A stretch of DNA of 64,000 bases from Bacteroidales bacterium (GCA_017546605.1 JAFYSH010000029.1:57803-121802), one strand, 5' to 3'. Shown: positions 1 to 9,393, counted from the stretch's first letter. Translations and numbers: made by a program. Notes: a model not told the origin generated them from the sequence alone.

Positions 1-2
1 TG

Positions 3-41
3 AAGGATTTTAGAAAAGCTTCTGTAGAAGCTACCAAATAA
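3..41 (+). CDS. C-terminal end of a gene entering from the left (partial)
   Basis: One frame is open from the window edge and ends KDFRKASVEATK followed by TAA. It is followed 38 bp later by a good rho-independent terminator on the same strand, which supports a real gene end here. Twelve residues are too few to identify the product. The other two plus-strand frames stop within the first 30 bp. Confidence 0.45.
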   Translation, partial: KDFRKASVEATK

Positions 42-79
42 GCTCCTATCATTTCAAGACGAGAACTTAAGACCTATGA

Positions 80-108
80 GACCGACGCAGATTGTGTCGG
101 TCTTTTTT
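80..108 (+). terminator. Rho-independent terminator of the upstream gene
   Basis: A 7-bp stem GACCGAC/GTCGGTC with a 9-nt loop is followed by six T. The T run overlaps the stop codon of the minus-strand lipoprotein gene, so the two transcription units converge here. Confidence 0.8.
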
Positions 109-550
109 ATTCAATGACCTCCGCTGGCACCAAATACCCCAATTGATGCTGATCATTCCAAAACCAATAGGAAGTGGAGGAGATTCGAGAACATTCCATG
201 CTCACTTTTATATCCAAATTCAAGCTACCCACCCGATATAGGCAATGAGCATCCACCCGATCCCCAATCCGCTTGGGTACCGACTCAAACACCACTTGGG
301 CATAACGCAGCTGCAAATCATCCTGCAAACGGAACAGATTACGCCGCGGTGAGATTGCCAACTGAAAATGCACCGGTTCATAGGCCAAAATCTCGCTGCC
401 GCGGCTGTACACCCCATACTCGGACTGATCCAAGAAAAACTGTTTTTGGGGAGTACTAACCGATATCCCTTCTTCCCGACAACACGATACCCAAAGGACC
501 AAACCGACAGCCAACGCGCCAAGCCACACAAAACAACTTCGATTATTCAT
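107..550 (-). CDS. Small lipoprotein paired with M6 metalloprotease
   Basis: Predicted 147-residue exported protein of unknown function. I start it at MNNRSCFVWLG rather than at an upstream ATG: this start overlaps the stop of the protease gene by 8 bp (ATGAATAA), suggesting translational coupling, and it gives a clean signal peptide ending in Cys-Cys, a probable lipoprotein attachment site. The mature part is about 125 residues and probably all-beta. By eye it resembles the lipoprotein at 57586-58020, which is also adjacent to an M6 protease: shared features in order are G-[VF]-Y-S, Y-[EQ]-P-x2-F-Q, [FY]-R-L with an L-x-L four to six residues on, a [VL]-P-K, and near the C-terminus W-x3-[DT]-x-H-x2-G-[YF]. 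Inference: a partner of the protease such as an inhibitor, chaperone or surface anchor. No known family was recognised. Confidence 0.75.
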   Translation of the reverse strand: MNNRSCFVWLGALAVGLVLWVSCCREEGISVSTPQKQFFLDQSEYGVYSRGSEILAYEPVHFQLAISPRRNLFRLQDDLQLRYAQVVFESVPKRIGDRVDAHCLYRVGSLNLDIKVSMECSRISSTSYWFWNDQHQLGYLVPAEVIE

Positions 551-2645
551 CCAGAGCCTCCTCCTGCGGCAAAACTTCAATGGTTTTATACAAATATTCC
601 CAACTACCATCCGACTGGTACATAACCTCCGCCTGAATAGTAAGGGGTCCCGGTTCCTTCAGAATCAACGAATTCACCTCCACCAAGCGACCGTTCAAAA
701 GCCATCGTGTCCGCTGCACCGGCTCAACCAGGTTGTTGATCACCAGACGCAGTTCATCCCCCACCCGATAGGTTCGATCCATTCCAACAATCACCGGAAA
801 GGGTGCCGTCACATTTTCAGTCCGCTGACTTAAGGTATAAGTTTCTCCTAACAATTCATTGGTACGAGGTGTAATTCGAATGACATACAACTCATTGGGA
901 TCCAATGCAGAAATCGTATATTCCATCTCTGAAACCGTTATGGAGCGGTAAACTGATTCAGCCAGACTGCGCCACTCGATCTGCCATTGAATATCCAAAC
1001 GAATATCGGCATACCAGCGCAACTGAATCTCTTGTTGGCCGGCCTGCGCATAATGATGGGTAATCTTCGGCAACCTATTTCCAAGATCCTGGATAAGGGA
1101 AAACGAAATCAAACCATCTGACAAATCCATCCGAATGGAATCAATCCCTACGCCACAACCTTGCCCTTGCCAAGAGATCAAAGGTGGACTTGTTTTGGTC
1201 GTCAAAGAAAAGACTTGCTGATGTCCCGGGAAGAACAGACTACCTACCTCCGGAGCAAAGTCCACAGCCCCTACTAGGTGTGCACAAGGATGCTTGGAAC
1301 TACCATTTACCCGATTGATCTGCCAACGCATCTTCGCTTGAATACCATCCGCCGCATTGGTAGACTTATCCACGTGATAAACCAACATCCCTTTACCTCC
1401 CAAATACTGATCCCATGAGGCATTGTTACGCATTTCCAACAAATAATATTCATTCGGATTAGGGGTATCAATTTTCAGCACTTGATGAGAGATCCCCACC
1501 GGATGCAACTCCACCCTGGACCCCAGGTTTACTGGAAGATAATCGGCCAAGCCCAACAACTCCAAGTCAATCGCCCCAAAGTAGGGAGGTGTATGCCCAC
1601 CATTGTTGTAAGCTCCCTGGTTCATCAAAGCCAAAGGTCCCCAGATCCGTCGATAATTTCCATGCAAACTTCCATCGGTATCGTAAAGATCCACCAACCC
1701 CAACAAATGGGAAAACTCATGGCAGAAGGTCCCTATCCCCGCCAATTCCTCGCCATCAGCCCCCTTCAATTCCGATGTACAGGAATAACGGGCAATCTGG
1801 GTTCCTTTCACAAACAGATTCTTAGCCCGTAGGTCTCCGGAATGCGGCCAGATGGTCTCGTCCAACGCTGATTCTGCCTCATTGTGCCCAGCATAATAGA
1901 TAAACAAATAGTCAATTGCTCCGTCCTGATCCAAGTCGTATTGCGACAAATCGATGTTTTGTTTTACAGCCAACAAACAAGCTTCCTCAACCATCCCTGC
2001 CACATTCGCATCCTGTCCCATTTCATCATTACTGCCATAATAAACCCGAGATCGCGGCAAGACCACCGGATCAATGACATCAAACTGGATAGCCACCGTT
2101 TCACCCAGATTGTCTTGAAAATAGGATTTGGCTGAAGGATAGGCATCACTTCCAACAGGCGCATTCAAAAGATGATCCAAATACATACGGGGCTGCGAAG
2201 TACAATAATTCACATCCCGAAAAGCAACCGGGATCACCAAGACCCGAATCTCATCCAGGCTGGCCGCCATGGGCCTTGCAGTCATCGTAGGGGCGTTGCG
2301 CCGGTCCCATTTCGCGTGTGCCGACTCACGTAAATGAGCCAACATCGGATCCTCCACCACTTCCCGATCCAAAACACCCGTTCCAGACCAGCCGCCCATC
2401 CGTTGAAAAGAGGGCACAATCGATGATCCTGTCACTGTGGCCAAATAGTAATAGCCATCCTTCCCCTGACAGACAGGAACTCCCGAAAGCGTCGTACAAT
2501 AATGGAAACGTTCATCCCCATGAACAAGCAACTGAATAACAGAACCATCCGGTTGTCTTCGAACAATTACATCCGGATAACTGCCCACGGCCCAAAGCAG
2601 GCTTGGCATCAAAAGAAAGAGAACGAACAGATGGGGCCAACGCAT
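543..2645 (-). CDS. Exported M6-family metalloprotease
   Basis: Predicted 700-residue secreted zinc protease of the immune-inhibitor-A (M6) class. A signal peptide covers about residues 1-22, followed by a short N-terminal domain (about 23-70) also present in the second M6 protease at 58024-60576. The catalytic domain carries HEFSH at 309-313 followed by GLVDLYD, the M6 signature in which the two His and a later Asp or Glu bind zinc. A fibronectin-III-like segment lies around 540-610, and a C-terminal beta domain of about 65 residues matches the end of the other M6 protease (GDELRL versus GDVLQL, WLLNG versus WTFDG, ending IEVL versus IGVL). It starts 15 bp after trkA and overlaps the downstream lipoprotein gene. 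The substrate is unknown. Confidence 0.9.
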   Translation of the reverse strand: MRWPHLFVLFLLMPSLLWAVGSYPDVIVRRQPDGSVIQLLVHGDERFHYCTTLSGVPVCQGKDGYYYLATVTGSSIVPSFQRMGGWSGTGVLDREVVEDPMLAHLRESAHAKWDRRNAPTMTARPMAASLDEIRVLVIPVAFRDVNYCTSQPRMYLDHLLNAPVGSDAYPSAKSYFQDNLGETVAIQFDVIDPVVLPRSRVYYGSNDEMGQDANVAGMVEEACLLAVKQNIDLSQYDLDQDGAIDYLFIYYAGHNEAESALDETIWPHSGDLRAKNLFVKGTQIARYSCTSELKGADGEELAGIGTFCHEFSHLLGLVDLYDTDGSLHGNYRRIWGPLALMNQGAYNNGGHTPPYFGAIDLELLGLADYLPVNLGSRVELHPVGISHQVLKIDTPNPNEYYLLEMRNNASWDQYLGGKGMLVYHVDKSTNAADGIQAKMRWQINRVNGSSKHPCAHLVGAVDFAPEVGSLFFPGHQQVFSLTTKTSPPLISWQGQGCGVGIDSIRMDLSDGLISFSLIQDLGNRLPKITHHYAQAGQQEIQLRWYADIRLDIQWQIEWRSLAESVYRSITVSEMEYTISALDPNELYVIRITPRTNELLGETYTLSQRTENVTAPFPVIVGMDRTYRVGDELRLVINNLVEPVQRTRWLLNGRLVEVNSLILKEPGPLTIQAEVMYQSDGSWEYLYKTIEVLPQEEALDE

Positions 2646-2660
2646 CGTTCAGCAAGGATA

Positions 2661-4007
2661 TTACATGAAAAACTTATCCACTTTGCTCACTGCGGCCGGA
2701 TGTGCAAAAACAACTACCTGATCGTAAGGCCGGATCAAACTATCTCCGACAGCAATAAAACTTTCATTTCCCCGAATTACTCCCCCGATGATCGCATCCT
2801 CCGGGAAATTCAAATCCCGCAACTTGGCGGTGGTAATCAAACTATTGGGGTTCACAATAAATTCCAATACCTCAGCATCCGTACCATTCAATACCTTGAT
2901 CGAACGAACCTTATTGGACAAGGTGTACCGGAAAATTTTACCCGCCGTAATCAATTTCTTATTGATTACAGCATCGACTCCCATCCCCTCTGCCAGCTTG
3001 ATGTACTCAAAATTCTCGACCTCTGCAATAACTTTGGCAACCCCCATCCGCTTGGCAATCATACAAGAAAGAATATTCGTCTCTGAACTGCTGGTCACAG
3101 CTACAAACGCATCGCAATCCCGAACGTTCTCCTCAATCAACAAGTCAGAATTCCGACCATCACCGTTGATAACCAGGGTGCGATCCAACGTCTCAGAAAG
3201 TTCTTCGCAGCGACTGGTTTTCTGTTCGATGATCTTCACCTGATCCACCACCTTTTCCATTTTTCGTGCAACCAGTTCCCCAATCCGACCTCCGCCCAAA
3301 ATCATCAGACTGCGAACCGACAAGGGCGGTTTGCCCGAATAACTGATGGCAGTTGCCACCCCTTCCTTTTTGGCAATCAGGTAAACGACATCCCCCAACT
3401 TGAAACGCGTAGTGGGACGGGGAATGATGGTTTCCCCATTACGGGCAATCGCCACCGAACGGTACAGCAATTGATTGGTGCTAATAAAATCCACAGGAGC
3501 CTTTCCAATCAACGGAGCGCCATCCTCCAGGCGGAAGACCACCAGCTGCAACTTTCCGTGAGAGTAATCCATAAACTCGGAAGTTGCAGACTGTTGCAGC
3601 AGATTGACAATCTCGTTGGCAGCAATCTTCTCCGGATAAAAAAGCGAGTCAATCCCCATTTCAATGAACAACAATTTGTTTTCATTGGTCTGGTACTCCT
3701 CAGTATTGATTCTGGCCGTAACCCGCTTGGCTCCCATTTTCTTCGCCAACAGGGCACTGACCAGATTCACATCTTGTTCCACAGCCGGAGAAACCGCAAT
3801 AAACAGATCCGCCCGATCTGCTCCAGCTTCCATCAAGGTTCGAATGGAGGTCGGCTTTCCTTGAATGACCACCACATCGGCGATTTCCGAAGCATGATTC
3901 AAACGATCCTCGTTCGAATCAATCACCACGATGTCGTGATATTCCTGACTCAGCATCTTTGCCAAGTGAGTACCTACCTCTCCGGCTCCGGCTACAATGA
4001 TTTTCAT
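2661..4007 (-). CDS. trkA: TrkA, NAD-binding regulatory subunit of Trk potassium uptake
   Basis: 448 residues, the usual length for a TrkA with two tandem RCK_N-RCK_C units. The first Rossmann fold begins MKIIVAGAGEVGTHLA, with an acidic residue ending strand two (VVIDSN); the second begins SLMILGGGRIGELVA near residue 232. TrkA is a peripheral cytoplasmic protein that gates the TrkH/TrkG channel in response to nucleotides. No trkH is adjacent: the gene is 16 bp downstream of nadA and 15 bp upstream of the M6 protease, so the channel subunit must be encoded elsewhere. The promoter is probably that of the nad genes. Confidence 0.93.
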   Translation of the reverse strand: MKIIVAGAGEVGTHLAKMLSQEYHDIVVIDSNEDRLNHASEIADVVVIQGKPTSIRTLMEAGADRADLFIAVSPAVEQDVNLVSALLAKKMGAKRVTARINTEEYQTNENKLLFIEMGIDSLFYPEKIAANEIVNLLQQSATSEFMDYSHGKLQLVVFRLEDGAPLIGKAPVDFISTNQLLYRSVAIARNGETIIPRPTTRFKLGDVVYLIAKKEGVATAISYSGKPPLSVRSLMILGGGRIGELVARKMEKVVDQVKIIEQKTSRCEELSETLDRTLVINGDGRNSDLLIEENVRDCDAFVAVTSSSETNILSCMIAKRMGVAKVIAEVENFEYIKLAEGMGVDAVINKKLITAGKIFRYTLSNKVRSIKVLNGTDAEVLEFIVNPNSLITTAKLRDLNFPEDAIIGGVIRGNESFIAVGDSLIRPYDQVVVFAHPAAVSKVDKFFM

Positions 4008-4023
4008 TGATCAGTTAATTGGT

Positions 4024-4947
4024 TTACAAATTCATCATCCGCTCAATCGGGAGCAAGGCCCGTTGACGAATCTCTTCCGGAACACGCACCTGACCACATT
4101 CGGTTTCCAAGGTCTCCAGCAAACGTTCCAGCGTCACCTTCTTCATCTCTTCACAGAGCACACCTTGTGCCACGGGAATGAATTCTTTCTGCGGCGAGCG
4201 TTTACCCAACTCATACAAAGCCCCCTCTTCGGTCGCAATTACGAAGCGATTCTTGTTAACACGCACCGAATGATCCATGATCCCGGCTGTCGAATAGAAG
4301 AAAACACGAGGATGTGCCAAGATCGCCGGATCATTCACACATTTCGATTCCGGGTGAATCAAGACATCTGCATCCGGATAACGATCCAACATCGAATTCA
4401 CCATTTCGGACGTAATTTGGTCGTGCACACAGCAACATCCGTCCCACAACTCCATTTTACGGCCCGTTTTCTGACAAATCCACGCACCCAAATTTCGATC
4501 CGGTCCAAAGAGAATCTCACAGTCTTCCGGCAACGAGCGCACCACATTCAGGGCATTGGATGAAGTACAGCAATAATCCGTTTGTGCCTTCACCGCTGCA
4601 GTGGTATTCACATAACTGACAACCAGCCCATTGGGATGTGCTTCTTTCCACTGGCGAAGACCTTCTGCCGTCGCACTGTCGGCCAACGAACAACCCGCCT
4701 CCGGAGCCGGTGAAAGTACCTTCTTATCCGGAGCGATGATCGCGGCTGTTTCGGCCATAAAATGAACGCCACAGAAAACAATGATGTCGGCATCCGTCGC
4801 TGCTGCTTGTTTGGACAAGCCCAACGAGTCTCCCAAATAATCCGCCAAATCTTGAATCTCCGGCAGGGTATAATAGTGCGCCAGAACAATGGCCCGTTTT
4901 TCTTTTTTCAGAGCTTGAATCCTCGCGATAATTTCCTGACGATCCAT
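4024..4947 (-). CDS. nadA: Quinolinate synthase NadA
   Basis: 307 residues. It condenses iminoaspartate (from NadB) with dihydroxyacetone phosphate to give quinolinate, using a [4Fe-4S] cluster in the cytoplasm. The three expected cluster cysteines can be placed by comparison with E. coli NadA: the Cys in PEAGCSLAD, one in DGCCCVHD, and the Cys in QGVLCEEM. Other family motifs are VFCGVHFMAETA and HPESKC. The start ATG overlaps the nadC stop codon by one base (TAATG). The nadB-nadC-nadA order places all three de novo NAD enzymes in one transcript. Confidence 0.96.
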   Translation of the reverse strand: MDRQEIIARIQALKKEKRAIVLAHYYTLPEIQDLADYLGDSLGLSKQAAATDADIIVFCGVHFMAETAAIIAPDKKVLSPAPEAGCSLADSATAEGLRQWKEAHPNGLVVSYVNTTAAVKAQTDYCCTSSNALNVVRSLPEDCEILFGPDRNLGAWICQKTGRKMELWDGCCCVHDQITSEMVNSMLDRYPDADVLIHPESKCVNDPAILAHPRVFFYSTAGIMDHSVRVNKNRFVIATEEGALYELGKRSPQKEFIPVAQGVLCEEMKKVTLERLLETLETECGQVRVPEEIRQRALLPIERMMNL

Positions 4948-5792
4948 TATTTCAAAATCTTGATATTCATACTAATATCCATCGCTTTCACGGAGTGGGT
5001 CAAAGCTCCCACACTGATGTAATCCACACCCACTTCCGCCACAGAGCGCATACGCTCCAAGGACATATTACCCGAAGCTTCCGTTTTCGCGCGTCCTGCA
5101 ATGAGGCGTACCGCTTCAGCCATCGAAGCATTGTCCATATTGTCCAACATAATGATGTCCGCACCGCCTTCCAACGCTTGACGAACCTCCTCCAAATTGG
5201 TTGTTTCCACTTCCAAACGAACACTCAAAGGCTGGTTACGCTTCACCGCTGCAATGGCTTGCGGAATACCACCGGCGATCTTGATGTGGTTGTCCTTCAA
5301 CATCACCATATCATACAAGCCCATCCGGTGATTCATACCACCCCCATGTTTAACCGCCAATTTATCCAAAACGCGCATACCCGGAGCTGTCTTCCGTGTA
5401 TCCAACAAACGGGTTTTCGTTCCTTCCAAAGCACGCACATACTTGGCTGTTTCGGTGGCAATGCCAGACATCCGTTGCAGGATGTTCAACGACAAACGTT
5501 CACCGCACAACAAGCAACGGTAACTTGCCTCCATACGCAACAAAATATCACCGGGTTCTACCCAATCTCCGTCTTGAACCAACGGTTCCCACACAATATC
5601 TTTTTCAAAGCGTTCGTAAACTGCTCGAATAACCCCCATACCGGAAACCACACCGGACGCTTTGGCCTTCATTTCCGCAGTTGCCCGCGTGTAAACAGGA
5701 ATGATCGCATTGGTACTGATATCTCCGGTAGAAATATCTTCTTCAATCGCCAAATCGATCAGACGATCGATCAAATCTTGATAATTGGTCAT
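4947..5792 (-). CDS. nadC: Nicotinate-nucleotide pyrophosphorylase (carboxylating) NadC
   Basis: 281 residues, normal length for the family. It converts quinolinate and PRPP to nicotinate mononucleotide, CO2 and pyrophosphate. Recognisable family segments are RKTAPGMRVLDKLAVKHGGG (substrate-binding loop), MLKDNH, and the C-terminal barrel strands VEVETT, IIMLDNM, EASGNMS and VDYISVGALTHS. It begins 22 bp after nadB and shares one base with the start of nadA, so the enzymes are probably made in balanced amounts. Confidence 0.96.
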   Translation of the reverse strand: MTNYQDLIDRLIDLAIEEDISTGDISTNAIIPVYTRATAEMKAKASGVVSGMGVIRAVYERFEKDIVWEPLVQDGDWVEPGDILLRMEASYRCLLCGERLSLNILQRMSGIATETAKYVRALEGTKTRLLDTRKTAPGMRVLDKLAVKHGGGMNHRMGLYDMVMLKDNHIKIAGGIPQAIAAVKRNQPLSVRLEVETTNLEEVRQALEGGADIIMLDNMDNASMAEAVRLIAGRAKTEASGNMSLERMRSVAEVGVDYISVGALTHSVKAMDISMNIKILK

Positions 5793-5814
5793 TGTATTTA
5801 GTTTAGTGGTTATA

Positions 5815-7407
5815 CTATTTTTTTACCGGCACTTCCCGAATCGGTTGGCCCTTTTGCTGAATCAAGTGCACCCGGAATTCCAAGCCCTCGTTGGGATAAT
5901 CTTGGCGGCTGTGACAACCGCGGCTCTCACGACGGGCCAAGGCACCTGTCAGAATTAAAGAAGCTGTCAAACACAAATTCCGGCTCATCTCTTCGTAGAC
6001 GTCCCGTTTTCCCTCATTGGAAGAAGACGGCAATCGTCGTTGCACCAGTTCCTCCAACTGCAACAATCCCTGTTTCAGACCAGCCTCCGTACGGATCAGA
6101 CCAGCGTACTCCGACAAAATCTCTGCCACTTGTTCCCGAATCTCCAAGTACATGGATTTTCCTTCCGGATTAGCTTGTAGGGCATAATCATACTCCGAAA
6201 AGTCCTGACTGCGTGCACCCGGTTTTCCAGCCAATGTATGATCAATGGAACGTTTCCCAAAGACCAGGCATTCAACCAAGGAATTCGAAGCCAAACGGTT
6301 GGCTCCCATAATTCCCGTCGCAGCCAATTCCCCACAAATATAGAGATGCCGGATGTTCGTCTGTCCGAATTCGTCGGTACGCACCCCACCCACTGTATAA
6401 TGCGCTGCCGGGGCAATCGGAATCCGATCAGTCATATCGATTCCCAACTCCCGACATTTTGCATCGATCGTCGGAAAACGAGAACGGATTTTCACCGGAT
6501 CCAAATGTTGCAACGAGAGGTAAACATACCCTTGTCCTTCTTGGCGAATCTGCCGATCAATGTGTTGGGCAACCACATCCCGCGGAGCCAATTCAGCCAG
6601 TTCGTGAGCTCCAACCATAAAACGTTCTCCGTGGAAATCCAACAAGTGTGCTCCCTCTCCCCGAACGGCTTCACTCACCAAAAAACTATCGCCCTTGGGA
6701 TGAACAATGGCCGTAGGATGGAACTGTATGAATTCCATGTCCTCAATTTCGCAGCCGGCTTTCCAGGCTATGGCTATACCATCACCCGTGGTACTTTGCG
6801 GATTGGTCGTCCGGCGATAGATCGCTGCAGCGCCACCACTGGCCAAGAGCGTCTGTCCCGCAGTAAAGAGCACCTCCTGCTGTTGTTCAAAATTCCAGCA
6901 ACGGACTCCGTCACAGCGTCCGTCCGTCACCAACAAATCCACCAAGGTGCAATTGGGAAAAACCTCGATATTCGGATTGGAACGCACCTGATCCAACACA
7001 AACTGTGTCACCAAACGCCCCGTAGCATCTCCACCAGCATGAAGAATCCGACGCCGGTGGTGTCCTCCCTCCAAACCCAAGGCCAATTCACCACTTTCTG
7101 AAACGTCAAATTTCATACCTGCCTGGATGATTTCCCGGATTCGCTCCGGACCTTCGTTGACAAGAATGCGCACAGCTGGAGCGTCACAAAGACCACGTCC
7201 AGCTATGATTGTATCTTCAAAATGGTACTGTGGAATATCTTCCTTATCCGTAACGGCGGCGATACCGCCTTGCGCAAAATAGGAATTGCTTTCGGTCAAA
7301 GCAGACTTGGTCAACAAACCGACACATCCATGCTTTGCAGCACAGTATGCAGCATAGAGACCCGCTAAGCCACTGCCTACGACCAGATAATCGAAATGCC
7401 TCCTCAT
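5815..7407 (-). CDS. nadB: L-aspartate oxidase NadB
   Basis: 530 residues, full length for the succinate-dehydrogenase/fumarate-reductase flavoprotein family. It oxidises L-aspartate to iminoaspartate, feeding NadA. The FAD dinucleotide fold starts at FDYLVVGSGLAGLYAA; the active-site block is VRGEGAHLLDFHGERF followed by ELAPRDVVA; the C-terminal FAD contact is ASNSLVECLVFG. It is the first gene of the nad cluster and has its own -7 box 15-20 bp upstream of the ATG, inside the end of the preceding lipoprotein gene region. Confidence 0.96.
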   Translation of the reverse strand: MRRHFDYLVVGSGLAGLYAAYCAAKHGCVGLLTKSALTESNSYFAQGGIAAVTDKEDIPQYHFEDTIIAGRGLCDAPAVRILVNEGPERIREIIQAGMKFDVSESGELALGLEGGHHRRRILHAGGDATGRLVTQFVLDQVRSNPNIEVFPNCTLVDLLVTDGRCDGVRCWNFEQQQEVLFTAGQTLLASGGAAAIYRRTTNPQSTTGDGIAIAWKAGCEIEDMEFIQFHPTAIVHPKGDSFLVSEAVRGEGAHLLDFHGERFMVGAHELAELAPRDVVAQHIDRQIRQEGQGYVYLSLQHLDPVKIRSRFPTIDAKCRELGIDMTDRIPIAPAAHYTVGGVRTDEFGQTNIRHLYICGELAATGIMGANRLASNSLVECLVFGKRSIDHTLAGKPGARSQDFSEYDYALQANPEGKSMYLEIREQVAEILSEYAGLIRTEAGLKQGLLQLEELVQRRLPSSSNEGKRDVYEEMSRNLCLTASLILTGALARRESRGCHSRQDYPNEGLEFRVHLIQQKGQPIREVPVKK

Positions 7408-7425
7408 TCTGATACAGAAATTTCA

Positions 7426-7433
7426 CAAATGTA
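7426..7433 (-). promoter_or_regulatory. Promoter -7 box for the nad operon
   Basis: On the minus strand the sequence reads TACATTTG, a perfect TAnnTTTG. The predicted transcript would start about 15 bp before the nadB ATG. No clear -33 TTTG is visible. Read-through from the upstream lipoprotein gene is also possible because the gap is only 32 bp. Confidence 0.55.
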
Positions 7434-7439
7434 GTAATT

Positions 7440-8555
7440 TTATTCATAAATCCACTCAGAAATCGATTTAACACCCAGCAATCCATAATAAGCCTCCACA
7501 ACATCCCCCCGAACCCAAAGCTGTCTGCCATATAACTGAGGATGTTCCACCAAATTCAAGGATTCCCGAACACGCCCCGCTTTCAATTCCACCGAAACAC
7601 ACAACTCGCGTTCGCGCACACTCGGAGAGGCAGCCAACACCAGGTTGGTCATTTTCTCAAAAGGAGGATCAAAATTCACCGAAGAAGTCGTCAAATCTCC
7701 ACCTACGACAAAACCCGTAACCCAAACATCCTCTGCACCAACATGATCCACCAGTTCTGCCACTGTATAAGCTGATGTTGCACTGGATCCGTCATGCAAG
7801 GTCCCCAAATCCAACTCATCCTCCAGCCATACTTTGGACGTGTCCACCACCAACGAGAATCCCGATTCCGAAGGCTCGTCCAACTGCGTGGTCGAAAGTG
7901 TCAGCGTAAGCACCTGTCCCTCCAACAAGGTTCTATTACCCAAAGATATATTCTGAGTCCCATCCGTAAGTATCAACCGAAGGGATCCCGGAGAAAAATA
8001 GGCAACTCGGGTTTCCCGCAAGCCATAATCCAAGACTCCCTGCTGGGATTCCAGTCGCACTTTCCAACCCTCATAGACCGAATAAAAATTCGTAGTAAAA
8101 CGAAGGCGAAGACCCGCACTCAAATGATGGGCCCAGAGCTTCACTCCCAGGGTCTGTCCCGCGGGTACCACGACTACCTGTTGATCCCCATACAACGGCT
8201 GATCAAAGACCGGTTGGACAAATTCCTGCGAGCGCACATCAACCCGATAGGCTCCTGGAGCAACCGTCAGTTGTGCTGGACGATCTCCATAATACCCTTG
8301 ATAAACAGGTTGCTGCTCCTCCCCCATTGCGCATACCTCCAACAAAAACAAATGGGTATCTGCCGGAGCCACCTCTGTTAGAACACTTCCAACAGCCTCC
8401 CCCGCGGCAGACGGTTTAGGAAGGCCATTCATCGAAAAAATCAAGCGTCCCCATTGATTGGAACCGGACGCAGAATCTCGTTCACAACACACGCACAAGA
8501 CGACACACAGTCCCCCTACCAGCAAGCTCCCCAGTCGTTTCAGATTACAACTCAT
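7440..8555 (-). CDS. Lipoprotein with DUF4493-like and DUF6359-like domains
   Basis: 371 residues with a lipoprotein signal peptide (MSCNLKRLGSLLVGG, then a Cys-Cys near residue 23-24). Residues about 35-235 look like DUF4493: a beta-rich segment with PAQLTVAPGAYRVDV and VVVVPAGQTLGVKLWAHH, typical of Bacteroidetes cell-surface lipoproteins. Residues about 262-371 look like DUF6359: YTVAELVDHVG, VWVTGFVVGG, NLVLAAS, VRESLNLVEHPQLYGRQLWV and a terminal GLLGVKSISEW, which resembles an OB fold. The families are named from memory of their patterns. The molecular function is unknown; a surface binding role is inferred. It has a strong promoter of its own. Confidence 0.85.
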   Translation of the reverse strand: MSCNLKRLGSLLVGGLCVVLCVCCERDSASGSNQWGRLIFSMNGLPKPSAAGEAVGSVLTEVAPADTHLFLLEVCAMGEEQQPVYQGYYGDRPAQLTVAPGAYRVDVRSQEFVQPVFDQPLYGDQQVVVVPAGQTLGVKLWAHHLSAGLRLRFTTNFYSVYEGWKVRLESQQGVLDYGLRETRVAYFSPGSLRLILTDGTQNISLGNRTLLEGQVLTLTLSTTQLDEPSESGFSLVVDTSKVWLEDELDLGTLHDGSSATSAYTVAELVDHVGAEDVWVTGFVVGGDLTTSSVNFDPPFEKMTNLVLAASPSVRERELCVSVELKAGRVRESLNLVEHPQLYGRQLWVRGDVVEAYYGLLGVKSISEWIYE

Positions 8556-8605
8556 GTTTCTACCCTCCTAATTTTAAATCAGTAAACTCATTGGGGCAAG
8601 CATCA

Positions 8606-8637
8606 CAAAAATACCTCCCCCAAGATTAGTCACCAAA
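8606..8637 (-). promoter_or_regulatory. Promoter of the DUF4493/DUF6359 lipoprotein gene
   Basis: Read on the minus strand: TTTG (8637-8634), a 20-bp spacer, and TATTTTTG (8613-8606). Both Bacteroidetes elements match consensus. Confidence 0.7.
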
Positions 8638-8653
8638 CACAAACGACAAAAGA

Positions 8654-8685
8654 TTTCTTCAAAATGAATATATTCTTTACTTTTG
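8654..8685 (+). promoter_or_regulatory. Promoter of the outer-membrane protein gene at 8718
   Basis: TTTC at 8654-8657, a 20-bp spacer, and TACTTTTG at 8678-8685. It is divergent from the lipoprotein promoter just upstream. Confidence 0.65.
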
Positions 8686-8717
8686 CTCATCTTTGAAAAC
8701 ATTTAGAGCAGAAACGT

Positions 8718-9269
8718 ATGAAAAATAAACTCTTACTCGGTTTGATCGCCCTGGTGGGCTGCTATGGAATGACCGCGGCCCAATCAACAGATGATGTCGC
8801 CCAACTCAAATTCAACCAACGCAGCTATGAAGGTAGCGTTTCGGCCAACCTCTCCATTACCCCCTTCAAGATTGGAGCATCCACACTGCACGGGATTCGT
8901 TTTGACAATACCGAAGCTGTCGACATCCCGTCCTTCTTCATTGGTTTGACCCTCGGCTGGCAACCCTGGACCGACGGACAAATCATTTACTACGCCGTAC
9001 AACCCCGCATTTATTTCCCGACCTACAACACGAACGAGTATTACTTTGCAATGGACATTGGTTGCAACTCAGGAATCACAACTCTAAAATCGGGTAAAAC
9101 GTACATCGACTACAAATTTTATTTCAACCCCATGCTTGGTGCAATGATCCCTTTGAGCGAACGTATTGATTTGGATCTTTCACTAAGAGTGCAATTTCTG
9201 GAACGTGCATTCTCCGAAGGGGGAACACAAATCCCCATCGTGGCTTTATCCGCTGGTATCCGGTTCTAA
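8718..9269 (+). CDS. Outer-membrane beta-barrel protein, unknown function
   Basis: 183 residues with a signal peptide (MKNKLLLGLIALVGCYG, cleavage after AAQ near residue 22). The mature chain is a series of alternating amphipathic strands and ends in an aromatic residue (ALSAGIRF), as expected of a barrel inserted by the BAM complex. It may form a small 8-strand barrel. It is transcribed alone: divergent from the lipoprotein gene, with a strong hairpin after the stop. The family was not recognised. Confidence 0.75.
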   Translation: MKNKLLLGLIALVGCYGMTAAQSTDDVAQLKFNQRSYEGSVSANLSITPFKIGASTLHGIRFDNTEAVDIPSFFIGLTLGWQPWTDGQIIYYAVQPRIYFPTYNTNEYYFAMDIGCNSGITTLKSGKTYIDYKFYFNPMLGAMIPLSERIDLDLSLRVQFLERAFSEGGTQIPIVALSAGIRF

Positions 9270-9296
9270 TCCCATCCTAGCGCGACAAAATAATAT

Positions 9297-9332
9297 GCGA
9301 GGCTGTCTCCTTCAGATCGGAGGCAGCCTCGC
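9297..9332. terminator. Long hairpin between convergent genes
   Basis: A 14-bp imperfect stem, GCGAGGCTGTCTCC paired with GGAGGCAGCCTCGC, with an 8-nt loop. There is no T run on either side. It lies between the outer-membrane gene and pcrA, so it probably ends or protects one or both transcripts. A related GAGGCTG/CAGCCTC hairpin follows metG at 55457. Confidence 0.5.
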
Positions 9333-9393
9333 TGCTTAACCTAAACTTAAACTATGAAAAACGTAATTAATTCATACAACATCTATGCCATAG

